A program made the position numbers and the translations under genes. 60,189 nt of DNA from contig CAYGPG010000008.1 in the NCBI GenBank assembly GCA_964351905.1, positions 1 through 60,189 of the forward strand, in the 5' to 3' direction. The stretch's first letter is position 1, and each line of letters opens with the position of its first letter. Shown piece by piece: positions 51,338 to 59,872 of the stretch. Source of the stretch: GCA-2708415 sp964351905. Its GTDB lineage: Bacteria > Pseudomonadota > Alphaproteobacteria > Micavibrionales > Micavibrionaceae. The notes under the pieces were generated by a model. It did not search any database and was not told the origin of the DNA. It saw only the letters and a program-made list of their open reading frames with translations.

Positions 51338-52196
51338 GCGATTATTATCTTTCTTTTTAGTTTGGCCTCAGGCGTTTAAAAACGCTACGGCAATCTTAAT
51401 TATACTATTTGCTCTGCCCGTTTATGCTCAAGACAACGAACCAAAGTCGTTAAATGTTCCAACACCTGATTATAAAGTTCTTAAAGATACCCAATCTGGA
51501 CGAGTTGACAAGATTATTGATAGCCTCACTATTCTTTTAAAAGATGACACAATCATTCGCCTCGCCTCGCTCGATATTCCTGACTTTAATGATCAAGACG
51601 CGCCCATATCTGAAAACGCCCTAATGTTCTTACAAAAAACATTACCCGAAGGCACTGAAATAAAGCTTTATCAAACGCGTATGGCGAAAAAAGGGCGCGT
51701 AAACCGTATGAATCACCAACTTGGTCACATTGTGACCAAAAGGGATGAGCTTTGGGTCAATGGCGCCCTCCTCACCCAAGGATTAACACGCGTTTATACG
51801 GCTCCTAACGCCCCTGAACTAATTAATGAAATGTATGAAGCTGAAAACCTAGCACGGCAGGCTCAATTAGGATTATGGGCGAGTAGTGCTGTTTTAACAC
51901 CGGAACAAACCAATGAAGCCATTGGTAAGCTAGTGATCGTTGAAGGCATTGTTGAAAAAACCGCGAGTGTTAAAAATAATGTTTATCTAAACTTTGGTGA
52001 GAATTGGAAAACAGATTTTACCATTATGATCACACCTGCCTTACGGAAAAAACTGGCGCGGCGTGGCGTTGATCCCTTGAGCTTATCAGGCAAAAATTTA
52101 CGCGTCAGAGGGTATTTACGGGAATATAATGGACCTTTGATAGAGTTAGAAGCCGCGGAACATTTGGAATATCCGCTCTTGCAAGATGGGTCTTAA
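51336..52196 (+). CDS. Secreted thermonuclease-like (SNase) protein
   Basis: This protein of about 286 residues has an N-terminal signal or anchor (AFKNATAILIILFALPVYA then QDNEP). A staphylococcal nuclease-like OB domain follows: VDKIIDSLTILLKDDTIIRLASLDIP and GTEIKLYQTRMAKKGRVNRMNHQLGHIV, then GLTRVYTAPNAPELINEMYEAENLARQAQLGLW. The classic catalytic Arg/Asp/Glu residues are not all easy to place (RLASLDIPD could hold one). I use the ATG at 51336; one at 51276 is less likely. It lies back to back with the M48 protease gene, with overlapping start codons. Confidence 0.82.
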   Translation: MRLLSFFLVWPQAFKNATAILIILFALPVYAQDNEPKSLNVPTPDYKVLKDTQSGRVDKIIDSLTILLKDDTIIRLASLDIPDFNDQDAPISENALMFLQKTLPEGTEIKLYQTRMAKKGRVNRMNHQLGHIVTKRDELWVNGALLTQGLTRVYTAPNAPELINEMYEAENLARQAQLGLWASSAVLTPEQTNEAIGKLVIVEGIVEKTASVKNNVYLNFGENWKTDFTIMITPALRKKLARRGVDPLSLSGKNLRVRGYLREYNGPLIELEAAEHLEYPLLQDGS

Positions 52197-52239
52197 GACT
52201 TTAGTTTTAGGGCAAATAATTAACAAGCTGGGTTAAACC

Positions 52240-53217
52240 ATGCCCCATAAAGATAAAGCTCCACGCAAAAGCCCCCTACTGGATTTATTTCCAGAGATCA
52301 CCCCCTATTCTAGCGGGTATCTTTCCGTCGACGACCCGCACGAAATTTATTGGGAGCAATGTGGAAATCCAGACGGTGTACCGATTGTGTTTTTACACGG
52401 TGGTCCTGGCGCGGGATGTTCAGATATTTTAAGACGTTTTTTTGATCCTGATTCTTTTCGTATCATTTTATTTGATCAACGTGGCGCAGGACGCTCCTCG
52501 CCCTTTGCTTCGACAGAAAAAAATACGATACCTCACTTGCTTCAAGATATTGAACAATTACGAGAGCATTTATCAATCGATAAATGGCATGTTTTTGGCG
52601 GATCATGGGGATCAACCTTGGCTTTATCCTACGCCGCAAAACATCCTGAACAAATTTTAAGCATGATACTGCGTGGTGTTTTCTTAATGGAACAGGCAGA
52701 CATTCAATGGTTTATGTACACGAACCAAAATGTTTTTCCAGAAGCGTGGGAGCAGTTTGCAGGGTTCATCCCCGAAGACCGCCAAAATGATTTACTAGAA
52801 GCCTATTACGAAATTTTAATGGGTGATGATGGAAAGAAAAAAATGGAAGCGGCTATAAATTGGAGCCTATATGAAGGGGCGTGTTCCCTTCTCATCCCCA
52901 ATTATGAAACCATTACCAATGAAGATCAAAAAAACCGTGCGTTATCTCTGGCTGTTTTAGAATGTCATTACTTTAGAAATAATTATATTAAAGAAGAAGA
53001 TAGCCTTCTTAAAAAAGTAAACCGCTTTCGCCATATTCCAACAACCATTATTCAAGGGCGTTACGATATGATCTGCCCGATTATTTCAGCGCATAAATTG
53101 CATGATGCATGGCCAGAAGCAGATTATATCATTGTACCGAATGCCGGTCACTCCGCCATGGATCCAGCCATTCGCTCACGACTTATTGAGGCGACTGAAA
53201 ATTTAAAAACATTATAA
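52240..53217 (+). CDS. pip: Proline iminopeptidase
   Basis: This 325-residue alpha/beta-hydrolase of peptidase family S33 removes N-terminal proline. The opening GYLSVDDPHEIYWEQCGNPDG, the oxyanion loop HGGPGAGCSD, FDQRGAGRS and the nucleophile GGSWGSTLALSYA are characteristic. The Asp and His sites lie in GRYDMICP and PNAGHSA. The length is usual. pgk begins 16 bases later on the same strand, perhaps in the same transcript. Confidence 0.94.
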   Translation: MPHKDKAPRKSPLLDLFPEITPYSSGYLSVDDPHEIYWEQCGNPDGVPIVFLHGGPGAGCSDILRRFFDPDSFRIILFDQRGAGRSSPFASTEKNTIPHLLQDIEQLREHLSIDKWHVFGGSWGSTLALSYAAKHPEQILSMILRGVFLMEQADIQWFMYTNQNVFPEAWEQFAGFIPEDRQNDLLEAYYEILMGDDGKKKMEAAINWSLYEGACSLLIPNYETITNEDQKNRALSLAVLECHYFRNNYIKEEDSLLKKVNRFRHIPTTIIQGRYDMICPIISAHKLHDAWPEADYIIVPNAGHSAMDPAIRSRLIEATENLKTL

Positions 53218-53233
53218 CTCAGGAAATCTATAA

Positions 53234-54403
53234 ATGACTTATAAAACACTTCGTGATTTTAACTTAAAAAATAAAACTGTCTTGTTACGCGCGGATTTAA
53301 ACGTGCCAGTTCAAGAAGGTCAGGTTACGGATTTTACCCGCATTGATCGTTTAAAGCCGACAATAGATTATCTTAAAGATCATGCAGAGCGCGTCATTAT
53401 TCTCTCACATTACGGTCGCCCTAAAGGCCAAGAGAACATGGAGTATTCTCTAAACTTTCTCCCTCCCGTTTTAAAACAACAATGGGGCGTTGATGTTGGT
53501 TTTGGAATAGAAGCAGCAGATCAAATCACATTATTAGAAAATTTACGTTTTAATGCTGGCGAAGAAGCCAATGATCCAAACTTTGCCAAAGAGCTTGCAA
53601 GCCTTGGCGACATTTTCATCAATGATGCTTTTTCAGCCGCACACCGTGCGCACGCGTCTACTGAAGGCATTACGCATTATCTCCCAAGCGGGGCAGGCTT
53701 GCTCATGGAAGCGGAAGTGGACGCCCTCACCAAAGCCTTAGAAGCCCCAACCAAACCTGTCATGGCGGTTGTCGGTGGCGCAAAGGTTTCTACAAAATTA
53801 AGCGTGCTCAACAACTTGTCGAAAAAAGTAGATTATCTCGTTCTAGGCGGCGGCATGGCCAATACATTTTTATACGCCAAAGCCCACGCGGATGCAAAAT
53901 CATTCTCCGAAAAAGATATGGCCGATGAAGCAAATAAAATCATGAACAATGCACAAAAAGCAGAGTGCAAAATTATTTTGCCAAAAGATCAAATCGTCGT
54001 TCGCGACTTTAAAGAAAATGCCGATCATGAAATTATTCAAGTTGGAAATATAAAAGACGATCAAGAATCTATTGATATTGGCCCCGCCTCTATTCAAGAA
54101 ATTGAACAATTGGCCGAAGATTGTAAAACTGTTTTATGGAACGGCCCAATGGGCGTTTTTGAAATGAAACCATTTGATAATGGAACAAACAAAGTCGCGC
54201 AAAAAGTGGCAGAATTAACGAAATCAGGAAAACTTATAAGTGTTGCAGGAGGTGGAGATACTGTATCCGCACTTGACAATGCAGGCGTTGTTCAAGATTT
54301 CAGTTATATCTCAACAGCAGGTGGCGCATTCCTTGAATGGATTGAAGGCAAAGAATTACCTGGCGTAAAAGCATTAGAAGAAAGCACAGTCAAAGCTGCT
54401 TAA
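53234..54403 (+). CDS. pgk: Phosphoglycerate kinase
   Basis: This 389-residue glycolytic kinase makes ATP from 1,3-bisphosphoglycerate. The signature VLLRADLNVPVQEGQVTDFTRI is at the N-terminus, HYGRPKG and LENLRFNAGEE follow, and the nucleotide-side motifs are VGGAKVSTK, LVLGGGMANTFLYA, LWNGPMGVFE and SVAGGGDTVSAL. The length is normal for bacterial Pgk. A CAGGAAA ribosome binding site precedes the start. gap and fba, its usual neighbours, are not present. Confidence 0.97.
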   Translation: MTYKTLRDFNLKNKTVLLRADLNVPVQEGQVTDFTRIDRLKPTIDYLKDHAERVIILSHYGRPKGQENMEYSLNFLPPVLKQQWGVDVGFGIEAADQITLLENLRFNAGEEANDPNFAKELASLGDIFINDAFSAAHRAHASTEGITHYLPSGAGLLMEAEVDALTKALEAPTKPVMAVVGGAKVSTKLSVLNNLSKKVDYLVLGGGMANTFLYAKAHADAKSFSEKDMADEANKIMNNAQKAECKIILPKDQIVVRDFKENADHEIIQVGNIKDDQESIDIGPASIQEIEQLAEDCKTVLWNGPMGVFEMKPFDNGTNKVAQKVAELTKSGKLISVAGGGDTVSALDNAGVVQDFSYISTAGGAFLEWIEGKELPGVKALEESTVKAA

Positions 54404-54406
54404 ATT

Positions 54407-55513
54407 CTAATGTCTGCTTTCTTTAAGAATGCTGAGCGCATCAGCTTGATTAATTTTATCATAGTAACTTAACGCTCTGTTCAGATTGCTATTCTTAATA
54501 ATAGCATTTTTACGCAACCGAGCCGTCATCAAGAAGATATTAACGAAATCTGCTTTTGAAATATCCATTGCCTTACAGGCGACCGCTAACCCCTGACCAT
54601 GTTCTTGCTTTAAAATATCAGCTATTGTTGATTTTGGTAAAGAACAATAAACGGCAAACATAGCCATAAATTCTGCTATTTGCCCGCGACGTAAATTATC
54701 AGTGATAATCGTAATATTAAGATTACCTCTTGCTAACAGAAGTTCTGCATGTGTCATCATTTGCGATGTTGGAGTAAAATCTCCTCTTAAGTTTTTGGAT
54801 ATTCCATCAATAACATCTTCAACAACATGTAAAAATTTTGTGTGCAGTGTTGGTTTTATAGAATTTAAAGCATGTTCTTTAATATCTTCACCAACTAGAT
54901 CATAAAGTTTTTCTAACATTTCATTTGAAAGTTCCTCGCGAAGACTGAGGGGCTTCGCCAAAACTTCAGATTGCTCAGCCATCTCCATGAATCTAGATAG
55001 CGCTTTATCACCAATGGTAATACTTTTATTTTTCGTTAAATTTACAGCTATTGGAATATCTTGTTCATCTAATAAAATTTCAATTAGTTGCTCTGACAAT
55101 TGTGGACGTGTTGCAATTGAACGCCCATGCTCAGCCCCTTTTGCTTTAACGATATATATAAGATCCATATCACTCAGAATGCGGCTGCGACGCAGAACAG
55201 GATCAGCAACTTCTATTTTATCATTGGCCAAATTTAAAATCATACGAAGCGGGATATCCTCCATGACGCTGAGACGTTCGGCAACAGCACGACGTAGTTC
55301 AATTTCAGCCTGCTTTAAAATACTCATCATGACATCTGTAATGAGCTCGTGCTCAGCAACACTTAAATTAATAGTGAGCAGATCGCTCATTATGGATGCG
55401 AGCTCCGCGCGCGCTTCCCCTTCCGGGTTTTGCGCAAGCGAATACAAGCGATGCCTATCATGAAGCTTCACAAGTAATTTCTCAGCTTCTGGTGATGTAT
55501 GAAGCAATTTCAT
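54407..55513 (-). CDS. DUF2336 domain protein
   Basis: This 368-residue helical protein has the DUF2336 character of alphaproteobacteria: HEAT-like helices such as RRAVAERLSVMEDIPLRMILNLANDKIEVADPVLRRSRILSD..DLIYIVKAKGAEHGRSIATRP, and later RGDFTPTSQMMTHAELLLARGNL. Such proteins are often linked to signalling or motility genes, but the function is not established. The gene is AT-rich and lies tail-to-tail with pgk, three bases apart. A 264-base AT-rich gap precedes its start and that of the next gene, which reads the other way. Confidence 0.85.
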   Translation of the reverse strand: MKLLHTSPEAEKLLVKLHDRHRLYSLAQNPEGEARAELASIMSDLLTINLSVAEHELITDVMMSILKQAEIELRRAVAERLSVMEDIPLRMILNLANDKIEVADPVLRRSRILSDMDLIYIVKAKGAEHGRSIATRPQLSEQLIEILLDEQDIPIAVNLTKNKSITIGDKALSRFMEMAEQSEVLAKPLSLREELSNEMLEKLYDLVGEDIKEHALNSIKPTLHTKFLHVVEDVIDGISKNLRGDFTPTSQMMTHAELLLARGNLNITIITDNLRRGQIAEFMAMFAVYCSLPKSTIADILKQEHGQGLAVACKAMDISKADFVNIFLMTARLRKNAIIKNSNLNRALSYYDKINQADALSILKESRH

Positions 55514-55777
55514 TTTTCCCCTAAATTTGTCCCGTGCACAAAAACTGCGCCTATTATTATAGTTTATATTGCTTTATTTTCACAAATTTCAGTAACCCGT
55601 AACCCTTTATATTTACTGACTTTGCTTTAAACCTACCTCTCTTATATAGAAAAAAGATTTATGATTAGTTAACATATTTGTTAATTTTACTTAGAAACGT
55701 ATTTTATTTCCTAATAAATTCTTAAGGCTTTAATGATATAGTTAATATTCGTTTTTTCTATTTTCGAGGGTATCTTT
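55514..55777. promoter_or_regulatory. AT-rich divergent intergenic region
   Basis: This 264-base gap separates the DUF2336 gene from the small Asn/Ser/Thr-rich protein gene and should carry both promoters. It contains a perfect dyad TTAACATATTTGTTAA at 55669-55684 and no repeat of the GTCATCC type. No near-consensus -35/-10 pair stands out. Confidence 0.4.
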
Positions 55778-56056
55778 ATGATCGGACCAGTTAATAATGG
55801 CGTACAAACACAAATTCAGGGTGCGGGTTCTTTTCGCCCCGATCAAACATCACAACCCTCTCCTTTAGACACATTTGAGCAAAACTCGTCAGGGCGTGTC
55901 GGCGTCAACGGCGCAACGCAAACAACACTGGCCCCAAGTAAAACCGAAGAGGTTGCCAGTCAAACCGCGCTAAATAGAAACAACACCCGTCCTGCACCAA
56001 GCGATCCATTCGCAAGCAACAACGCCCGCGGATCACAGTTAGACATCAGGGTTTAA
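55778..56056 (+). CDS. Small disordered Asn/Ser/Thr/Gln-rich protein
   Basis: I do not recognise this 92-residue protein. It is of low complexity, rich in Asn, Gln, Ser, Thr, Pro and Gly (VQTQIQGAGSFRPDQTSQPS; TRPAPSDPFASNNARGSQLD) with no Cys or Trp, and no signal or membrane segment. It is probably disordered. A CGAGGG site nine bases before the ATG supports translation. The neighbour DUF2336 gene suggests a shared signalling or surface-structure context, which is inference. Confidence 0.6.
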   Translation: MIGPVNNGVQTQIQGAGSFRPDQTSQPSPLDTFEQNSSGRVGVNGATQTTLAPSKTEEVASQTALNRNNTRPAPSDPFASNNARGSQLDIRV

Positions 56057-56118
56057 TATTCTCATTATTTTTATTTACGAGGCCATAGCGTGTTTACACG
56101 CCTGAGGCAAAATAAAAA

Positions 56119-57564
56119 CTACTGAAACGCGACCTCATTAAATGAACGCAGTTTTCGGCTGTGCAAATGCTCTGGGCCAATATCTCTTAAAATTTCCATG
56201 GTGCGTAAGCCAATCAATAAATGCTGGTTCACGCGTTGGCGGTAAAAACTATCCGCCATGCCTGGTAATTTTAACTGCCCATGAAGGGGTTTGTCCGAAA
56301 CACAAAGAAGCGTTCCATAAGGCACACGAAAACGAAAACCGTTGGCGGCGATTGTGCCTGACTCCATATCCAATGCAATCGCACGGCTTTGTGAAAATCT
56401 TTGATTGGTGCGAATAGACGGACGTAATTCCCAGTTACGGTCATCAACCGTGGCAACTGTTCCTGTTCGCATCACTTTCTTGACGTCAAAGCCTTCATTG
56501 CTCGTGATCTCCCCCACTGCTTTTTCCAGCGCAAGTTGAATTTCCGCCAACGCAGGGATAGGGATGCTCGGATGTAAATCACGATAGAGCACATTATCTT
56601 CCCGTAAATACCCATGCGCCAAAACATAATCACCAAGTTCTTGCGAATTTCGAAGCCCCGCACAATGTCCCAACATCAACCACGCATGCGGGCGAAGCAC
56701 CGCAATATGATCTGTAATTGTTTTTGCATTAGATGGCCCCACACCAATATTCACCATGGTGATCCCTGTGCCACATTCACGCTTCAAATGATAAGCCGGC
56801 ATTTGCGGTAGGCGCGCGCCTTCTTCAGGTTGAATAAAGTCAGTATAGCCGTCTTGGCCGACCTGACCTGTACCAATACGAATAAATTCATCGATATAAA
56901 ATTGGTAATTGGTAAAGATAACAAAATTTTGAAAATGCTCCGCCTTCGTGCCCGTGTAATGTTTCAAGCGCATCAAACTTAAATCTGTCCGCGAAGCAGA
57001 AAACAAAGCCAAAGGACTCGCCTGTCCCTCTCCCACCAAATAAGTGGCATTAGAGATTTGATCGTCCATATCATCTAACATGGGTTGGTCAAATAAACGT
57101 GGCATCGCCTCCATTTGTTCAGGCGTTAAATCGCCTTCTAAATGAAAATCTTCGCCTAACGCAAAATGGATAGGAATGGGTAAATCACTCACCCCTACCT
57201 CAATTTCAATACCAGCATGATTATTCATCAAATGCGACATCATGTTTTTAAAATAGCTCGCGAAAATATCAGGACGCGTCACCGTGGTTTCGTACACGCC
57301 CGCCTTGGACACAAACCCATAAGCATGACGATTATCATCAGGCATAGCTCTGATTTGCTCTTCCGTCACATCAATGCGGATATAAGGATAAAAACCAGAG
57401 ACTTTATCTTTAGGCATTTTACCATTCGAAAAATCATCAAACGCCCCCCGCAAAAACGCGACGTGGGTATCATAAAGCTTTTCAATTGCCTTCAATGCGG
57501 CGTTAGGATCAGTAAATTTCTTAGATTTGATATTCTTAGGTGTCATTATTTTTGATTGGGTCAT
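56119..57564 (-). CDS. amn: AMP nucleosidase
   Basis: This enzyme of 481 residues cleaves AMP to adenine and ribose 5-phosphate in purine balance. The N-terminal Amn-specific part (FTDPNAALKAIEKLYDTHVAFLRGAFDDF, YPYIRIDV) leads to a nucleoside phosphorylase-like domain: MVNIGVGPSNAKTITDHIAVLRPHAWLMLGHCAGLR, AHGYLREDNV and ALDMESGTIAANGFRFRVPYGTLLCVSDKPLHG. I use the ATG at 57564 (MTQSKIMTPKN); a longer frame to 57642 is less likely. It has no operon partner here. Confidence 0.95.
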   Translation of the reverse strand: MTQSKIMTPKNIKSKKFTDPNAALKAIEKLYDTHVAFLRGAFDDFSNGKMPKDKVSGFYPYIRIDVTEEQIRAMPDDNRHAYGFVSKAGVYETTVTRPDIFASYFKNMMSHLMNNHAGIEIEVGVSDLPIPIHFALGEDFHLEGDLTPEQMEAMPRLFDQPMLDDMDDQISNATYLVGEGQASPLALFSASRTDLSLMRLKHYTGTKAEHFQNFVIFTNYQFYIDEFIRIGTGQVGQDGYTDFIQPEEGARLPQMPAYHLKRECGTGITMVNIGVGPSNAKTITDHIAVLRPHAWLMLGHCAGLRNSQELGDYVLAHGYLREDNVLYRDLHPSIPIPALAEIQLALEKAVGEITSNEGFDVKKVMRTGTVATVDDRNWELRPSIRTNQRFSQSRAIALDMESGTIAANGFRFRVPYGTLLCVSDKPLHGQLKLPGMADSFYRQRVNQHLLIGLRTMEILRDIGPEHLHSRKLRSFNEVAFQ

Positions 57565-57616
57565 GGCATCATTATCGCCTAAAATAGTGAAAAAACAATG
57601 AATTATCTCCCATTTT

Positions 57617-57743
57617 GTCATCCCCGCGGCTTTGCAACGCAAAGCTTAAACAGCGGGGATCCATAATGTGAACAGCAAAGCTGTTCTCTTTATCCAGATC
57701 CCGTTCGTGTAATATTCGCTTCGCTCATACCAACGGGATGACG
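57617..57743. repeat. Compound palindromic repeat between amn and ftsY
   Basis: The left part GTCATCCCCGCGGCTTTGCA leads to AAACAGCGGGGATCC, and the right part GATCCCGTTCGTG...CAACGGGATGACG closes the outer palindrome. AACAGCAAAGCTGTT forms a small hairpin in the middle. Both genes around it read leftwards. Confidence 0.82.
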
Positions 57744-57754
57744 AGAAGGTAGAG

Positions 57755-58936
57755 TTAGCAAGATAACCCCATCAATGCTTTCGCAAAATCTTCGGCTTGG
57801 AACGGGCTTAAATCTTCAATTTTCTCACCCACGCCCACGGCATGAATGGGCAAGCCAAATTCTTGTGCGAGGGATACAACCACGCCGCCCTTAGAGGAAC
57901 CATCAAGTTTGGTCACAACCAACCCCGTCACATCAACAACATCTTTAAAATTTTGTACTTGGCTGTGCGCGTTTTGACCCGTGGTGGAATCGAGGACGAG
58001 CACAACCGCGTGCGGTGCGCTTTCATCTTGCTTCTTAATCACACGGATCATCTTGGCAAGCTCTTCCATCAGGTTCGCTTTATTTTGCAAACGCCCCGCC
58101 GTATCAATCATCAATAAATCAACGCCGTCGGCTTTGGCTTTCTCATAAGCTTCATACGCCACCGCCGCGCTGTCCGCGCCAATATCTTTTTTTATCATAG
58201 GCACGTGGGCACGTTGCGCCCAAACATCCAATTGCTCCACCGCCGCCGCACGGAAAGTATCGCCCGCGGCAATCATCACATTTTTGTGTTGCTTCATGTG
58301 ATATTCATACGCCATCTTGCCGATGGTCGTGGTCTTGCCCGCGCCATTCACGCCGCACACCAACATCACGAAGGGTTTGTTTTCAACGGCATCTATATCC
58401 AACGGCACCGCCACAGGATTTAAAATTTCCGTCATACTATCGGCCAAAGCTTTTTTAACTTCAAAATCTTCGACTTCTTTATCAAAACGGTTTTCGGCAA
58501 ACTGCGCCACCAAAGCCGCCGCCGTTTTCGGGCCCATATCCGCCGTGATAAGAATTTCTTCTAATTCTTCCAGCGCCTCGTCATCCAATTTACGCTTGGT
58601 AAAAACATCCGTAATGCCCCGTCCCAATTTATTGGTGGATTTGGACAAGCCTTTGGTCATGCGGGATAGCCATCCGCCCTCTTGGCTATGATCGCTTAAA
58701 TCTTCTTGTTCTTGGGAATCACTAACGGGCGTATGCTCTGGCACAGGAGAGGTTTTCATTTCCTCAATAATATCATCTTCGGATTTATTCAGGCGCGCCT
58801 TCGTGCCTTCATCCATGTCAGAATCATATTCCGTCGCAGGCTCTAAATCAGGATCGCTTTTATGATGCAACAGCTCATCATCACGCTGATCCCGCTCCTG
58901 CTCGCCCTCATTCTTTTTCTTACGCCAAAAAACCAT
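57755..58936 (-). CDS. ftsY: Signal recognition particle receptor FtsY
   Basis: This protein of 393 residues is the SRP receptor GTPase for co-translational membrane targeting. An acidic A-domain (KNEGEQERDQRDDELLHHKS, DSQEQEDLSDHSQ) precedes the N-domain (LSKSTNKLGRGITDVFTKRKLDDEALEELEEILITADMGPKTA) and the G-domain with GVNGAGKTTTIGKMA, DTFRAAAVEQL, DTAGRLQNK, TKLDGSSKGG and the closing GVGEKIEDLSPF. I start at 58936 (MVFWRKKKNEG), since an upstream ATG at 58996 adds an unlikely segment. The usual neighbour is the MiaB/MtaB-like gene and dapF; here a hydrolase gene lies between ftsY and dapF. Confidence 0.96.
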   Translation of the reverse strand: MVFWRKKKNEGEQERDQRDDELLHHKSDPDLEPATEYDSDMDEGTKARLNKSEDDIIEEMKTSPVPEHTPVSDSQEQEDLSDHSQEGGWLSRMTKGLSKSTNKLGRGITDVFTKRKLDDEALEELEEILITADMGPKTAAALVAQFAENRFDKEVEDFEVKKALADSMTEILNPVAVPLDIDAVENKPFVMLVCGVNGAGKTTTIGKMAYEYHMKQHKNVMIAAGDTFRAAAVEQLDVWAQRAHVPMIKKDIGADSAAVAYEAYEKAKADGVDLLMIDTAGRLQNKANLMEELAKMIRVIKKQDESAPHAVVLVLDSTTGQNAHSQVQNFKDVVDVTGLVVTKLDGSSKGGVVVSLAQEFGLPIHAVGVGEKIEDLSPFQAEDFAKALMGLSC

Positions 58937-59071
58937 GGTCTGACCTGTAAATATTAAGTGATGATTTTTTATAGCATGGTAGGAAGAGCGGTGCAAAGTT
59001 CAATCCACGTCTCCTTAAATCTTAAAATTCATTAAACTAAGCTTAAATAACTCTTGCCATAACTAAAGCTT

Positions 59072-59872
59072 ATGGTAAAAAAACTTATGAAAGAAATTTA
59101 TAACCTCCCCAACAGACACGGCAAAGCGATTGAAGTCATAACCAATAGAGTTCCCTCCCCCAAGGGAACTGTCTTTATTCATCATGGTTATCCTGGTGCC
59201 GCTCACAGCCCAACAATTCAACTAATGCGTAAAACTTTTAATGCATTAGGACTTAATACCATCACCCCTAATACAACCAATAATTATAACAATGCCGCAG
59301 GAGAGCTTGAAGATATGACACTTGCTGGTCATTGTGATGATTTAGAAGATGTTATTCGCCATGCAATCGCACAAGACAGCTTTACAGGCCCTTATGTTGT
59401 TTCAGGACATAGCGCAGGCGGGCACAGCGCTCTTGTTGTTTCTTCACGTTTAACTGACATTGAACGCCCTTTACTTACGATTGCTTCCGCTCCTGTTATT
59501 TCAGGACAAAGCTTTATTGATGCTTGGGGAGAGTTAATAGGCGAAGAAAGAATGTCAGCATGGAAAACAGAGGGTTTCCAATATGGCTATAGCGATGCGG
59601 GTTCAGATAGATTAAAAATGCATTGGCCTGTTATGAAAGAATGGGCTGAGCATGACTTAACGCGCGATAAAGTACGGCCTGATAATTACACAGCTGTTAT
59701 TCATCCCAACGATGATCCCTTTATTCCTGAATCCAATGTCATGCCTTATGTTATGGGCAATGATATAGAGGCATTTCACTCCATTAGGAGGGCTGACCAT
59801 TGCTACACAGGAAGAGAGGAGGCGTTTGCCGCTAAGCTAACCCTCGTTACTCAACGCCGTTTAGGTTTATAA
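59072..59872 (+). CDS. Alpha/beta-hydrolase
   Basis: This 266-residue protein is an alpha/beta-hydrolase. The oxyanion-side block is VFIHHGYPGAAHS, the nucleophile is in VSGHSAGGHSALVV (Ser about residue 115), the acid may lie in HPNDDPFIPES, and the His in RRADHCYTG. It has no signal peptide, so it is likely cytosolic. The substrate is unknown. It is inserted between ftsY and dapF with opposite orientation, overlaps the dapF 3' end by 26 bases, and is more AT-rich than both, so it may be a later arrival. An upstream TTAA-N7-TTAA pattern (59032-59046) is probably chance. Confidence 0.85.
   Translation: MVKKLMKEIYNLPNRHGKAIEVITNRVPSPKGTVFIHHGYPGAAHSPTIQLMRKTFNALGLNTITPNTTNNYNNAAGELEDMTLAGHCDDLEDVIRHAIAQDSFTGPYVVSGHSAGGHSALVVSSRLTDIERPLLTIASAPVISGQSFIDAWGELIGEERMSAWKTEGFQYGYSDAGSDRLKMHWPVMKEWAEHDLTRDKVRPDNYTAVIHPNDDPFIPESNVMPYVMGNDIEAFHSIRRADHCYTGREEAFAAKLTLVTQRRLGL

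Noticed and set aside
59032..59046. TTAA-N7-TTAA pattern before the hydrolase gene as a CtrA site
   Set aside because: There is no promoter frame around it, the region is very AT-rich, and some chance matches are expected in the window.
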